Position numbers and translations under genes: made by a program. Shown here piece by piece: positions 36,401 to 48,400 of a stretch of 64,000 nucleotides of DNA. Each line of letters opens with the position of its first letter. Position 1 is the stretch's first letter. The DNA comes from Amphibalanus amphitrite (Eukaryota; Arthropoda; Thecostraca; Balanomorpha; Balanidae), in assembly GCF_019059575.1 (NCBI RefSeq), contig NW_024881791.1, forward strand, positions 434,001 through 498,000, written 5' to 3'. Under the pieces are notes generated by a model that did no database searches, was not told where the DNA came from, and saw only the letters and a list, made by a program, of their open reading frames with translations.

Positions 36401-39400
36401 AACATAATTTTCAAACATGGGTATCCTCCCCACAAAAAAACTGAAGCAGTTTCCTTCGGCTCCAATGCGCCGCTCGCCCAGGGAGACGGAAGTGTTATAT
36501 TCTCGGCGGTCCAGTCTGCATTCTGCAGCACAATTAAATTTGGCGGACCCCCATCGCACGACTGAACGATTCGTATTGTTGTGAGTGACTGTGACGACAG
36601 CAAATGAATTCACTGGTGGTTTCGTAATAATTAACAGGCGGCGCAGCCCAGTGCCTCTTACAATGAATTACAGTGGCGAATGCACTATTGCAGAGAAGAA
36701 ATGGATTGAGCAGATGCCCAACCTCGCTGTATTATCAACTAAACATTAGATACGCTTTACATTTTAATCAGGCAATCATGGAAACAAACGACTTGCGAGT
36801 TGCGACCCTTCCGCCTTACATAACTCGGCAGAATGTCCCTGAGTCGGCTAATCTACACTGCATCTCTTCAAACCCTAAGTATTTTACAATTTACCACTCA
36901 GCTATGCAACAGGCTTATAATTCACTGCTAAAGTCTCAACTCCTTTTCCCCTATCATCTTTTTGGCACCGTCAATCGCCATCTGCGCTGCCCACTGTCCA
37001 GCAAATAATCCGGCCGTCTCCAGTCCTCTGGCAGGGGCTTCCAAACTCAAGCGAACTCGCCGAAGTTTCGCCATTCAATGCGCAGGATCTGTACAATTGA
37101 GTTTGAGAGCCTCTGGGTTGGCTCGGCGCGCCTGCGCTGCGCCGTTGGTCCGGCCAAGTACGCGAGTGACGTCATGCTATAAGCGTCATCCCCCGACCAA
37201 AGTCACCAATCAGAGCCCTAGAATCGACTTGTAGTTCCACACTTAGGTAACTCGCGTCCGGGCTCAGGATCCGGGATAGAGCCCTATTATCCACCACGAG
37301 CGTGAAAGGCCGCCCGTACAGGAACCGATGGAAGCGGGTTATCCCGAATGACACCGCCGCCGCCTCGCGCTCGACTTGTGGGTACTTCCTTTCTGTGGGC
37401 GTCAGCGTCCGTGACGCATACATCACCGGCCTCTCCGCCCCGTCCGGTGTCACGTGAACCAGCGCCGCGCCGACACCCACACTGCTGGCATCTGTCACGA
37501 GCCTCAGCGGCAGGTCCGGGTCATACCGCATCAACACCGGCGGGCTAGTCAGCATCCGTTTCACCTTCTCCACCGCCTTGGCGCACTGCTCTGTCCATGC
37601 CCACGGCACGCCCTTCTTGGTCAGCTGATAGAGCGGCGCCAGCACTGTCGACAGATCGGGCAGCAGACGCCCGAAGTAGGTGATGGAGCCCAGGAGCGAC
37701 CTCAGTTGGCTGACGTCCGTCGGCTCCGGTGCCTGCAGCACTGCTGCTACACCGCCGTCAGTCGGTGCGATGCCCTCAGCCGTCACCTTCCACCCCAGGA
37801 ACTCGACTTCTGGCACCGCCAGCTGGCATTTCTGCGCCGCCAGCCGCAGGCCCTGCCGCTCCAGTCTTCCGAGGATCTCGTCCAGCCGCTGCAGCAGCTG
37901 TTGCTCGTCCGCACCGAACACCAGTAGGTCATCCAGGTAACACCGGCATCCCTCCTGTCCTTCCAGGACCCGGTCCATGGCCTCCTGGAAGAGGGCACCG
38001 GAACTGGCGACCCCGAACGGCAGTCTCTTCATGACGAATTCGCCCTTGTGAGTGCTGACGGTCGTCATTGCTCGAGACTCCTCATCGAGCGGCATCTGCT
38101 GGTACGCATGCTTTAGGTCCAGCTTGCAGAACAGCTTGCCACTCACACCTGCGAACACATCTTCCGGCTTCGGCAGCGGGTGGTGCTTGACGATCAGCTG
38201 CGGGTTCACTGTGAGGTTGTAGCTCGCACAGAGCCTCACCCCGCCTCCCGGCTTCGGCACCGGAACCAGTGGCGTGCCCCAGCCTGTACTGGTTTCGGAC
38301 GGGTCGACCTTTCTTGCTATCCCGTCTCTGACCCATCGGTCCAGCTCGGCCTCCACTTGCGGCAGCAGCGCACACGGTACGGGTCGCGGTGGTAGCCGCC
38401 GCGGCACCGCGTCCGGCTTTAGGGTCAGGTGCGCGCGCTGCTCCATCGTGCCGATGCCCCCTGCAAACACTGCTGCGTGCGCCGCCGTCACTGAGCTCAG
38501 CGTCCGCCCGCCGCTCACTTTGCTGGCCTCGCTGACCTGCAGCAGCGACCGCCAGTCCAGACGTATTTCACGCAGCCAGTCGCGCCCCAGCAGCGGGTGG
38601 TGTCGGAGCTGACCGCTGACAACCACGTTCAGCCGCTTCCGCTGGCCGCCATACTCCGCCTGCACGGTCGCCTCGCCGCGGACCGGCACCGGCTGACCCG
38701 TGAACGAGCGTAGCTGCATCTTGGACGGTCTCAGCTTCAGTCCCGGGATGCTGCCGTCCGCCACGATCGACACTGGTGACCCGGTGTCAACCAGCATCTC
38801 AGTCTCCCGGCCGTTGACAGACAGAGTTACCAGTGGCAGCCGGTCCTGGCTCGTCAGCTGCGCCACCGTCATCACGACATCCTCCTCCACGGACGCCACC
38901 TGTCCGATTCCTGGACAGTCCCGCTTCAGGTGTCCAGTTCTGCCACATTTGAAGCACCTCCTCTTCTCGAGCGGTCCGCCGCGTCTGCTGTCTCGCCGAC
39001 CGCCGTCTGCTGGGCCGGGCGGGCGAGACACTCCGCGCTGCTGCACCGCTCCTGCCGCCGGAGGGTGCGCCCTCTCCGGCGCCGAGTCCGCCCTGGCCGT
39101 CGGACAGTCCCGCCGCCAGTGTCCCCGGCCTCCGCAGCCGAAGCACGAGCCCGGTCCCGGGCGCTCGGCCGGCCTGGCCGTCTCCGCCCGCCGCTGGCGT
39201 CTCACCACCTGGACTGCCTCCCCGTCCGTCACAGCCGGCACCGGCGCCCCTGACAACCGAGTCGTCAGGTCCATGACGTCCCGGTGGGCGCGTGCCGTCC
39301 GCCGGACATCCTCCAGGGTGAGGTCGTCGCCCTTCAGTGCCGCTTCCCTCACCAGCTTCCGCTGCAGCTCGCCTCGGCTGCCCAGGACGCAGCGGTCTCG

Positions 39401-42400
39401 CAGCTCCCGGTTCACCTGCGCCGGCTCGTAGCCGCAGCGCAGGATTTGGGTCCGTAGCCTGGCCAGGAACTCCTCCAGGCTTTCCTCCGGCTCCATTGTC
39501 ATTCCTTGGAATTTCCCTCGTTCAGCCACGACGTTATTCCTTGGCACCAGGTACCGTACCAACTTCCTTTTTAGCCGGGTGAACTCGTCTTCCTCCGGTC
39601 CTTCTGCCTCCTCTTCCGGCAGGGAGTCGCTGACATCGGCTATGTCAGGCCCCACCAGGTGTAGCAGCACGGCGCACCGTCTGGTAGGCCCTTGGATGTC
39701 CATGGCGACCATGTAGCGCTCCAACGCTCGCAGCCATTTCTCGAAGTCCGTGCCTGCCCGGTACGGCCCCGCAGACACCAACTGCATGCCCGTTGGATCC
39801 ATCACGCTGCCGTGCTCTCACCAGCGCGTCGTTCCTCCGGCCGGCCCGCCGCCGCTCCACCGGCCGGCCCGCCGCCGCTCCACCGGCCGGCCCGCCGCCG
39901 CTCCACCGGCCGGCCCGCCGCCGCTCCACCGGTCGGCCCGCCGCCGCTCCACCGGTCGGCCCGCCGCCGCTCCACCGGTCGGCCCGCCGCCGCTCCTCCG
40001 GCCGGCCCGCCGCCGCTCCACCGGTCGGCCCGCCGCCGCTCCACCGGTCGGCCCGCCGCCGCTCCACCGGTCGGCCCGCCGCCGCTCCACCGGTCGGCCC
40101 GCCGCCGCTCCACCGGTCGGCCCGCCGCCGCTCCACCGGTCGGCCCGCCGCCGCTCCACCGGTCGGCCCGCCGCCGCTCCACCGGTCGGCCCGCCGCCGC
40201 TCCACCGTCGGCTCGCTCCGGGCGTCACCGCTCACACCGGCTGGTCACCGCACAAGCCGGTCGGGCCCACCGCTCACGCCGGTCGGCCACCGCTCACGCC
40301 GACCGTCACCGCTCACCGCGCCGCCCTGCGCCCGTCTTGGCGCTGCCGGCTGCGGTTTCCCGCGCTTTACTCGACGGGGGCGTCACGTGGTAGTGACGTC
40401 ACACGCACGTCACCGCGCGCGCATGCGCACTCTTCCCGAACCGCCCGGCCGCGCGCCAGCTTCCCGAAATTATCCGCTTGGGGACCAGGCACCTCAAACC
40501 GCATTGAGGCCCTCCCCGCCGCACCAATCGGCCAATCACACGCGCTGCCACAGCTGCGCGTCACCCCCGGCCGACCAATCAGCGTGCAGCACGCCGACGC
40601 ATGCGCCACGCACACCACACTGCCGAGGCATCATGGCCGCCACAAATGGCGATCACATGGAAATCCTGCCACGACCACGGCCGCCGCGCGACAGGCAGAC
40701 TACCAGCAGCAGCGCGAAAATAAAAATACTAAGCAATACTAAGCACTAAGCATTCGTACTAAGCACGTTTGCGCCCTCACCGTCCGTGGCCAGTCCGCCC
40801 TCGCTGACCACCGCGCACCGGTCCGTTTCGCCATCACTCGCAATCACAGCTCCAAGGCTTCACCTTGATCTCATCCTTGTCGCCAATTTGATATAATGTG
40901 AGTTCTTTATTCCCAGCCTGCGATTGCGCGCCCACTTGGCGCACAGCCAACCAGAACACATCCACGCCCTGCGCGGGCCGGCGGCCGACTGCCGCACAAC
41001 CGGCGACCGGTTTCCACCTGGCGGTCGCTAACTGAACTACGCGTAGCCAGGCTCACGATACAACACCCTCATTACCCCCACCGAAAGGGCTCCATTACCC
41101 CCAAAGGGGGCATGCCCCACCATTTGCCGAACCCTGATTTAGGTACATTATTTTATCATGCATTACATTACATTACCGTCACAGAAAGGCGAGGTACGGG
41201 GCAGCACCAGGCTTGACTAAATGCAAATAATAAGCTCCTGTTGTTTGACCGCTCGCATTGATACCCTAAACCATAAAAACACAAGCCGAGGGCCCACTTC
41301 ATTCCGTCCCAGCTGCTTTCCGACTCACCGTCGCATGCTGGCCACGCTGTTGACGGCGTTGTGTACCCTGGTCAGTGTGAGCATGGCCGAGATGCTGGCC
41401 ACGCCGCGGCCCTGGTCGCCCACCCGGTGTGCCACGGTGCCGTTCAGCTGCAGTTCGGCCGTCGGTAGCTGACGGGTGCCTGGCCAGCGAGATCAGCGAG
41501 ACTGTTAGACCGTGAGGCGTGAGCTGATAACAGCCCCGTAGAGGTTACAGTGAGGGACCAGTACGTACGTAATCTATTGAAACAAATGAAGGCATGGTAA
41601 TGAAGATAAGTAGGTATATAAATGAATCATCAAATCAAACGATGAAAGAAACAAAAGACCATCGGTGTGAACTGAAATAAAGGGTATGCACTTGCAAACT
41701 TCTCTCAGACATGAGCTCCGTCGCGGCCGGGGAGGATGCATCACACGATGTTTTTACAGTTATAAAAATTACGCCTATGTGGGACGTTTAAGAGAAATAT
41801 TTGTCATTCTTTGTTCGTAATTGCCGCTCATCGCTAGTTGTCGCTCCATTTCCCTTCCAGCCATCAAGCTGTAGTAAAGCCACTACTTTAGCGTGCGAAT
41901 ATGAATGTAAATCTCGCCAACATCTTTCAGCACACTGGCGCCATTCTTGCGACATTTTTATAGCCCGAGAGCCAGATGCGGCACGCATACTTCCGTTTAG
42001 GTCACTCACGCACGCGATACACAGAGCAACGGTCGAAACTAAATGGAATTCGAGCTTTCATGGATTACATGACATAATCCGCAGCACTGAAGAAAAATTT
42101 ACATTATGCTAACTGAAGTGGCGAGGCAAACACATCCCTGTCGCACGTGTTTGAGCATTCCTTACTGGGGGGAAGGGGAAAAGAGTAATTACGCGATTTG
42201 GTTTCATCAGCTGACAAGAATGGTAAAACTCAGCCTGAACTGAAGTCGCCAAATAAGGACCCGGCGGCCTCGGACCCGGCTAAACGCAGCTAACACCAGT
42301 GGTGCTTACCGAGTTTGTTCTTTAGACGAACTACCTGCATATTGTTTAGCTTGCCGTCGGGACGTCGCGTCTCTAGGAAATACATGCTCAGGCCTCTCGA

Positions 42401-45400
42401 ACCCTGGCAAAGAGAACCAACTGTGTATCAGCCCGTTCCATACAATTTTAAAAAGCGCTTCTGATGCGGGTTGCCCGAAAGAATAATAATATATAATAGG
42501 TAGTCATAATTCGGTAACAAGTAAATACATAATAATAATAAACGCTTATATTACTTCAATGTCGTAAAATATAAACAATTCTGCCGTACAAAGTCAACAC
42601 CGATTACGTTCGGGTGACCTCTGGCCTGAGTTAGTGACCTCTGACCTGACGTAATTGTTTTTTCCTTTGCGTGGCAAAATTAGGCCGTAGGTCAGCGCGT
42701 GAAAAAAATCACTACAAAGCAGAAAATTAAATCTCCATTTACATTAGCATCAAAGGAATATTTCATTGCGTGAGTTACATGAGGAACTACCATAATTTTA
42801 CCAATTTTGAGAGTTGAAACGAGATTGAAAATTTTTGACAGCCAAAACAGAAAAATGTAGTTTCGTTGATTTGGTAAAAATGGGTCGCCCAACGGCAATG
42901 ATCCTTTAGCATAAAAATATCCTGTGCATCACGCCACACGTCCTATACTTAGGCACTGGGTCTCCAACAAGTCATTGTAACAATTACTCCATTGACAAAA
43001 AAAAACGACATAAGGGAAAGGAAAACTGATGTCTGTGCTGTCAAATCTCGCTTCTAGTCTGTGCGACCGCGCCCACCAATATTTACAAGCAAGTGGACAA
43101 AACACCCAACACTAAACATTTTTGATGGCTTGTGTTGTGATATGATGTGATGTGGTGTAATGTGATGTAAGAGGTAAAAATCAACTTCAAAACATTTGCC
43201 GGACCCTGTAGATGGTGTCGGCCTCGGTCTCTCTTGATGCGTTGGCTAGCTCGTTCGGTACCTATATATGCATGAATTCGCTCATTTGGGAAGCATGTTT
43301 GTATGCTGATTTACATTCTGTTCAGGTGTTAAAAGTTGAGCACGTATCTTCTATTGTTTCCCTGGTAATAGCGGTTCGACCACTCACGCCCCTCGTCAGG
43401 CCTCCGACCGCAGGCTCTGTTTATACAAAGCCGCCTGGCCTTCTCAGTTCGCCCGTCGGCACTATGGCGAGTGGCGGCGTGGTGCGGCTCTCTGCCGAGC
43501 ACATTCCCTCGCTGGTGTCCCGGCTGGCCAGCTATGGCGCCCTCAGTCTGCAGACGCGCACCGTGCTCCGCCTGCTGCGCGCGCGCATCAACCCGGCGCC
43601 GTTCCGGTTGTTCGCTGCCGGCACCGAGGGCGCCGACCTGGTGACGGTGACGGCCATGGAGATGACGCCCGGCCGCGCCGTGCTGGACGTCTGCGGCCCG
43701 GAGAGCTCGGCCGGCCGGCAGCGGCTCGACAGCCTGCTGCGGGCGCCCGAGCTGGCGGAGCTCTGGCGGCGGCCAGTTAGGGTCGAGTTCATCGCGGAGG
43801 GCCTGACTGACGTTCTCCGCTCGGTCGCCGAGAGCTACAGCCTCCGATGGATCGTCGATATGAACGAAACGTTTCGGTTGTTCGTTCGACCGGACCATCT
43901 GTCCGTCCCGCCGCCGGCCCACCGGCCCGGTCTGGAGGTCCGCTCGCTGGAGAAGCGCCACCTCGCCCTGGTGGAGAACCGCTGGGGATACAGCCGTGAC
44001 CTGATCTGGGACGTGTCGGCGATGATGGAGGCCGGTCAGCGGGCCGGCCTGGCCGTAGGAGTGTTTCTAAAGGAAGGTGACGAAGCGCACCCAGATACTC
44101 CACTAGACGAGCCGGTCGCGTGGTCGCTGGTGAACGCGTACGGTGCCACGGGCTTCGGCTACACGGAGCCTGCTTTCCGCGGTCGCGGTCTGCAGATCAT
44201 GGTATTACACGAGCTGGTTCGCCGCTCAAAACAATTGGGACTGCCCTTCTTTGGGTACACTAAAGATTCGAACAAACCGGCCATATATAATTTCCTCATG
44301 TGTGGTATGGAAGCGAAATGCGTGGTGATTGGTTGAGTGCTTTGTTACTAGAGTCATTTAGAGTTAGAGTGTCAAGAGACTGACTCGCACCATACCGACT
44401 GACCAAGTGTACGTGTGCTCTTTTATTAAACAGATGTATTTCATCATGCCCCATGACTTCTTCGCCATGATTTAACCATGCCCATCGGTTTTAATGATTG
44501 CACTTCTATAAACGAGCATGCATGCTGAAGCAAACATTTGGTAGGTAGGTATTTAGATATGTACGTAATGAAGTTCAGCGACATGAAGTAACGTCGATAG
44601 CATTTTCAGAGCACGATAACACTTAAGTGGTAGGGTTTACTGGTATTAATTTTTCAAAGCAGGAACACGATAAGACATCATTCCAATGCACAGTGGGGAT
44701 TTTTTCCGATCTAGCACGTCTTCATTCGTAGAAGGCAAACCATAGGTAGCATTGTAGCCAGATTGTGCACAGATGTTGGCTGGTGTGTCCTGGTGAGAAT
44801 TTTACCTGTAAATTTGCATAATCAACATAGTATAGGGAGTTCAATTGGACCCCCGGCTCAGCCGTTTGGCCCCTGAGCAAGCTAGAGCTTCGCGGAAAAA
44901 TCAAGCGTGCTGCCTATGACGAAATGAGGCCGAATATATCCAATTTCAAAGTCCAAGGTCATTAACTGACTTTCCAAGACAGTTTAATGACCCAACTAAA
45001 GTTGGGAAATCGAGACCTCTTGAAACTTCGCAAAGTTAGGATGCTACGGGGTATTTCAGGGTGCTGATCACGAATTTCATGTTAGTTTTGATCACAGACG
45101 ATGTCTTTATGCATTTAGGCCAGGTCGGGTCAGGTTAGGTTAAATCAACCAGTAGGTGTCCTGCCGGCCATCCATAGTAGGTGTCACCTACTACTGATAG
45201 CTTCGTAACCTGGTACGAAGGCACCAGAACTACTTCGTAAATATTCAAATGGCTGCTAAATTCGAAATCAGCACCAAAAACAACCCAAGAAACAAGTAAA
45301 ACTCGAAAAAGTGAACCAAGGTCATCAAAAGGTCAATGACCTTGACTTGACCTTCACGTGACCTTGACACCCACCATAATGCATGGCACTAACATCATTT

Positions 45401-48400
45401 CACATATTTGAACGTTTAAAACTACAAATAGACTGGAAACCGTGGATAATGTGAGCTGGCATACGCCGAATCGCGATTCCGGCCAAACATGGTCTCGAGA
45501 AATATGCCACAGGTCAAAGGTCAGTTGGGTCAGAGTCATAAAATTTTCAGGTTAGATGTAAAATTGATTATCTCGAGGGCACCGAAAGTTTCGTCGCGAT
45601 CGGCCGCTTTTTGCGCGAGTAATTTGCGGAAAACCATGGGGTTTTATCCGACCCCTTCCCCCTCCCCCTCCCCACAAGTGCGATGGTTAATAAGGTTACG
45701 GTATGTATAAATTTACGCTTGTCATCCTATTCCTAATGAATATGTCTCAGAAAATATGCATCATATAAATCACGAAGTAAAATTATTCCCCTATGTCCGG
45801 AACATACCTATATCGTGCTGTTTGCCCTAGCGCTCCTCGAGTGGGGTGTTAAGATACTCTAATGTGAATATTCTGTGTTCAGGCAAGTTTCGGCAGCCAA
45901 ACTAGGCGTAGTCTTGTGCAGGAGAAAGTGGCGAATTCGATAGGATATATTTCGGAGTGGATAAGTGTGGAGAACATTGTTGATTTCCTACATTTATTTA
46001 GAATACCATTCCATCAATATGGTGTCTGTAAGGGTTTTTTTTGTAAATGGCATTTTTGTGACCTTAGTAAGGTTGTGGCATAACTGTCTGCCACTTTCTG
46101 TTACTTTCTGTCTGCCATTCCATTCCTAATAAAGGTGCCTTTCAGAAGATATGCAACTTTAAGACCTCGCAAGATTAAAACCAACAGGACAGGACAATGA
46201 AATTGAGCTGTACTTTCGGGCCTTGCTGAGCCAATTGAGTAATCACGCATGAGTGTGAACTTTGGGCGCATTTTTCCTAGTTTTGCTATGGACATACAGA
46301 TAAAACAATGCCACATATGAAAAATTAAGACATTTAATTAAGACATTAAGACATTATTTTTTTGCCCCACTGACACAAAAAAAAAATAAACAAAAATCCA
46401 AAAAAGATTTTTGGAATTAAGAGGCGCTAGATCGGAAAAAATCCCCACTGTGCAATGGGGCAAATGATAGCCTAATGGCGGGAGCGCTGCAGCCTGCCTT
46501 CTAAGGAAGCTAAAGGCCGAAAGCTCAAACAAGCAGAATCATTAAAATTCAGACATCGTTGCTTGACATGCGGAAGAGTATAAAACAATAATGATTAAGA
46601 TGAAAAACACATGTATTTTTAGTGCAGGGCTTTACCGAACCAATAAACAAATCACGACTCTAAATTTGCATGCCTTACGTGACATTTAACTCTGACCTAA
46701 AATCCAATAATATAGAATCTATCTCACCGGTACTGGCTGGCCCTGCTCGTCGAGACTGCGTGCCAGACTCAGACTGACGTCCGAGTCGCTGGCGGACGAG
46801 AACCACTTGTAGCCGTAGAGGCGGTAGGAGCCGTCAGGGGCGGGGACGGCCACGGTCTCAGTTCCTCCCCCGACGTCCGAGCCACCTGGTAATGAGCGGG
46901 CGCTAATGACAGGACAACAACGTGAATGCCTCCGGGCTCTGACAGTAAATAAATTATATATGTAGGGTATTCTGCTCAAGAAAACCTCACATAGACTCAG
47001 CTTCGCACGTTCGGAACCAAGTAACAGCTGACAGATACTGTATTCAGGCTTGGAGAAGACTGCCAGGTAAGCGGCTGAGCTATGCAATCAAAAAATCAAA
47101 GACATCAAAATCTCCTGTCTTAGATTCACAGCAACACAACTGTATGTAATCACCGGTGATTAGCCTCATTACCATCTCTTTGCTGGTAAGATAGCAATTG
47201 GCCTGATCAGAGTGCATCTACAGTCCTCGAATATGGATGAAAGGGTCCGTAACCTTTGCAATTTTAAGCCGACGCTCTAGGCAAGGGCAGGACGCAGGTC
47301 GGCTTCCCCGGTCCCAGATGCTGCATAAAACGTAACCGTGAACCGGGTTTATGACATTGAATAATATTGTATTCGCTTGATTCAAATAACACGTACCTCG
47401 TTTCTCTGTCATCCACTGACCGGACGTCCAGAACTTATCAGGGCTCGCCGAGCTCAGGCGTTCAAAAGCCGTGGCCAATTCAGGAGAGCGGAAGCCCTGT
47501 CAAGGGAAGATAGGTGAGTGGTTGGTACCTGTGCATTAAGTAATTGAGCTGTTGACAAATCACAAAGTAAACGATTCAAACATTGTAAACGTTCAAGTGC
47601 CTACATAAAAACGCACATTCCACGCAAACACTGGAGTCAAAAATGGGAGAAATGAGGCAAAAAAAAAAACACCCTGTTTAACGTATCACCAGGTTTAAAT
47701 GGTGTTTAGAAAACTCGTTACAAAAGAACGTTGGAACAACCTCTCCTCAAAACCAGAGGCATACAAACTGCAATCGGTATGTCATTTTGTTCGTTGGGCA
47801 AACACATGGTGGTCGGACCCACCTCGAGTGTCTTGGCCGCCCCGTCCGTCATGGCTAGCGGGCAGGCGAAGAGACCTGACGAGGGACTGAACAGGTACAC
47901 CTTGGCCATCTGGTAGACGCGACTGTGCTCGGCGTACCGTCGGCGGTAGGCCAACTTTATCAGCTGCTCTTCAGCAGAAATATCCTTCATCTTCTTCCAA
48001 GCATGACAGGTCACTGATGAGAAAACGACAGCTTCTAAGTTAGCACCACATAATAGCATTCAGAAACCACAATATGACAGGCATCGGACTTTGCATCCAA
48101 CATCAGAATTTGCAAGGACTAAGGAGTGAATGACATCACGATTCCATGTGCTTGAGGTAGGTAGTCCTAAATCAATTCCGGTGCAAAAACAACAGCCTCG
48201 ATTGTTCCAATATTATTGATAAATTATGATGGTGAGGTCATGTGACCGACATCACCTCAGGTGGCCTCTCCAGGTGAGAAATAGGCATCCACATATCTAC
48301 AGTTATCTAAATTGTGTATGTGTATGTATTGTGTAGGTAAGTGTTGATAAGCACATTCATACCCAGCCTATCGATGCGCTCGCCCCACGCATTAAAAACA

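Larger units (their letters stand above)
33165..37255. mobile_element. 4.1-kb TIR DNA element with a 9-bp target duplication, inside pol
   Basis: Perfect 25-bp inverted repeats (33165-33189 and 37231-37255), beginning GCGAGTTACCTAAG, are flanked by GTCCGGGCT at 33156-33164 and 37256-37264. That is a 9-bp duplication of a site coding Ser-Pro-Asp in the retrotransposon. 8-10 bp duplications are known for Mutator-like and Merlin elements; the family is undecided. The interior holds TTAA elements, a minisatellite and about 1.3 kb (35902-37230) without recognisable genes. No transposase ORF: a non-autonomous or gutted element. Confidence 0.9.
30681..41065 (-). mobile_element. Ty3-type LTR retrotransposon (Mag-like), full length, with nested insertion
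   Basis: LTRs of 177 bp at both ends, TG...CA borders and a 5-bp duplication CCCTC (30676-30680, 41066-41070). The undisturbed site is visible in the sister hAT copy at 8422-8426. On the minus strand a purine tract (AGGGGGGCAGGG, 30858-30869) precedes the 3' LTR. The likely primer-binding site (TTGGCGACAAGGATGAG, ending near 40886) follows the 5' LTR. Gag and pol share one frame in the order zinc knuckles, protease, RT, RNase H, integrase. A 4.1-kb DNA element (33165-37255) interrupts the RNase H region. Without it the element is about 6.3 kb. The LTRs differ at one position in 177, so insertion was recent. Confidence 0.95.
29483..41136 (+). mobile_element. hAT-like element copy 2, split by an LTR retrotransposon
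   Basis: The 8-bp duplication ATTTAGGT (29475-29482 and 41137-41144) flanks ends CAGTGGTCGGCA and the complement of TGCCGAACCCTG. Without the retrotransposon (30681-41065 plus one CCCTC) it is about 1.26 kb, matching copy 1 at 7255-8492 along its length. It lies in intron 7 of the acyl-CoA dehydrogenase gene. No transposase ORF. Confidence 0.9.

Noticed and set aside
35902-37230. A transposase gene within the 4.1-kb TIR element
   Set aside because: Only ORFs of about 60-110 codons without catalytic motifs were found.
39645-40749. Large ORFs of 126-330 aa on both strands with 23-residue repeats
   Set aside because: A 23-bp tandem repeat without stops keeps every frame open. The real coding start of the retrotransposon is at 39805 on the minus strand.
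43212-43463. Upstream in-frame ATG as the start of the acyltransferase-like protein
   Set aside because: The added 84 residues have no family similarity, and the ATG at 43464 has a better context and gives the usual family length.
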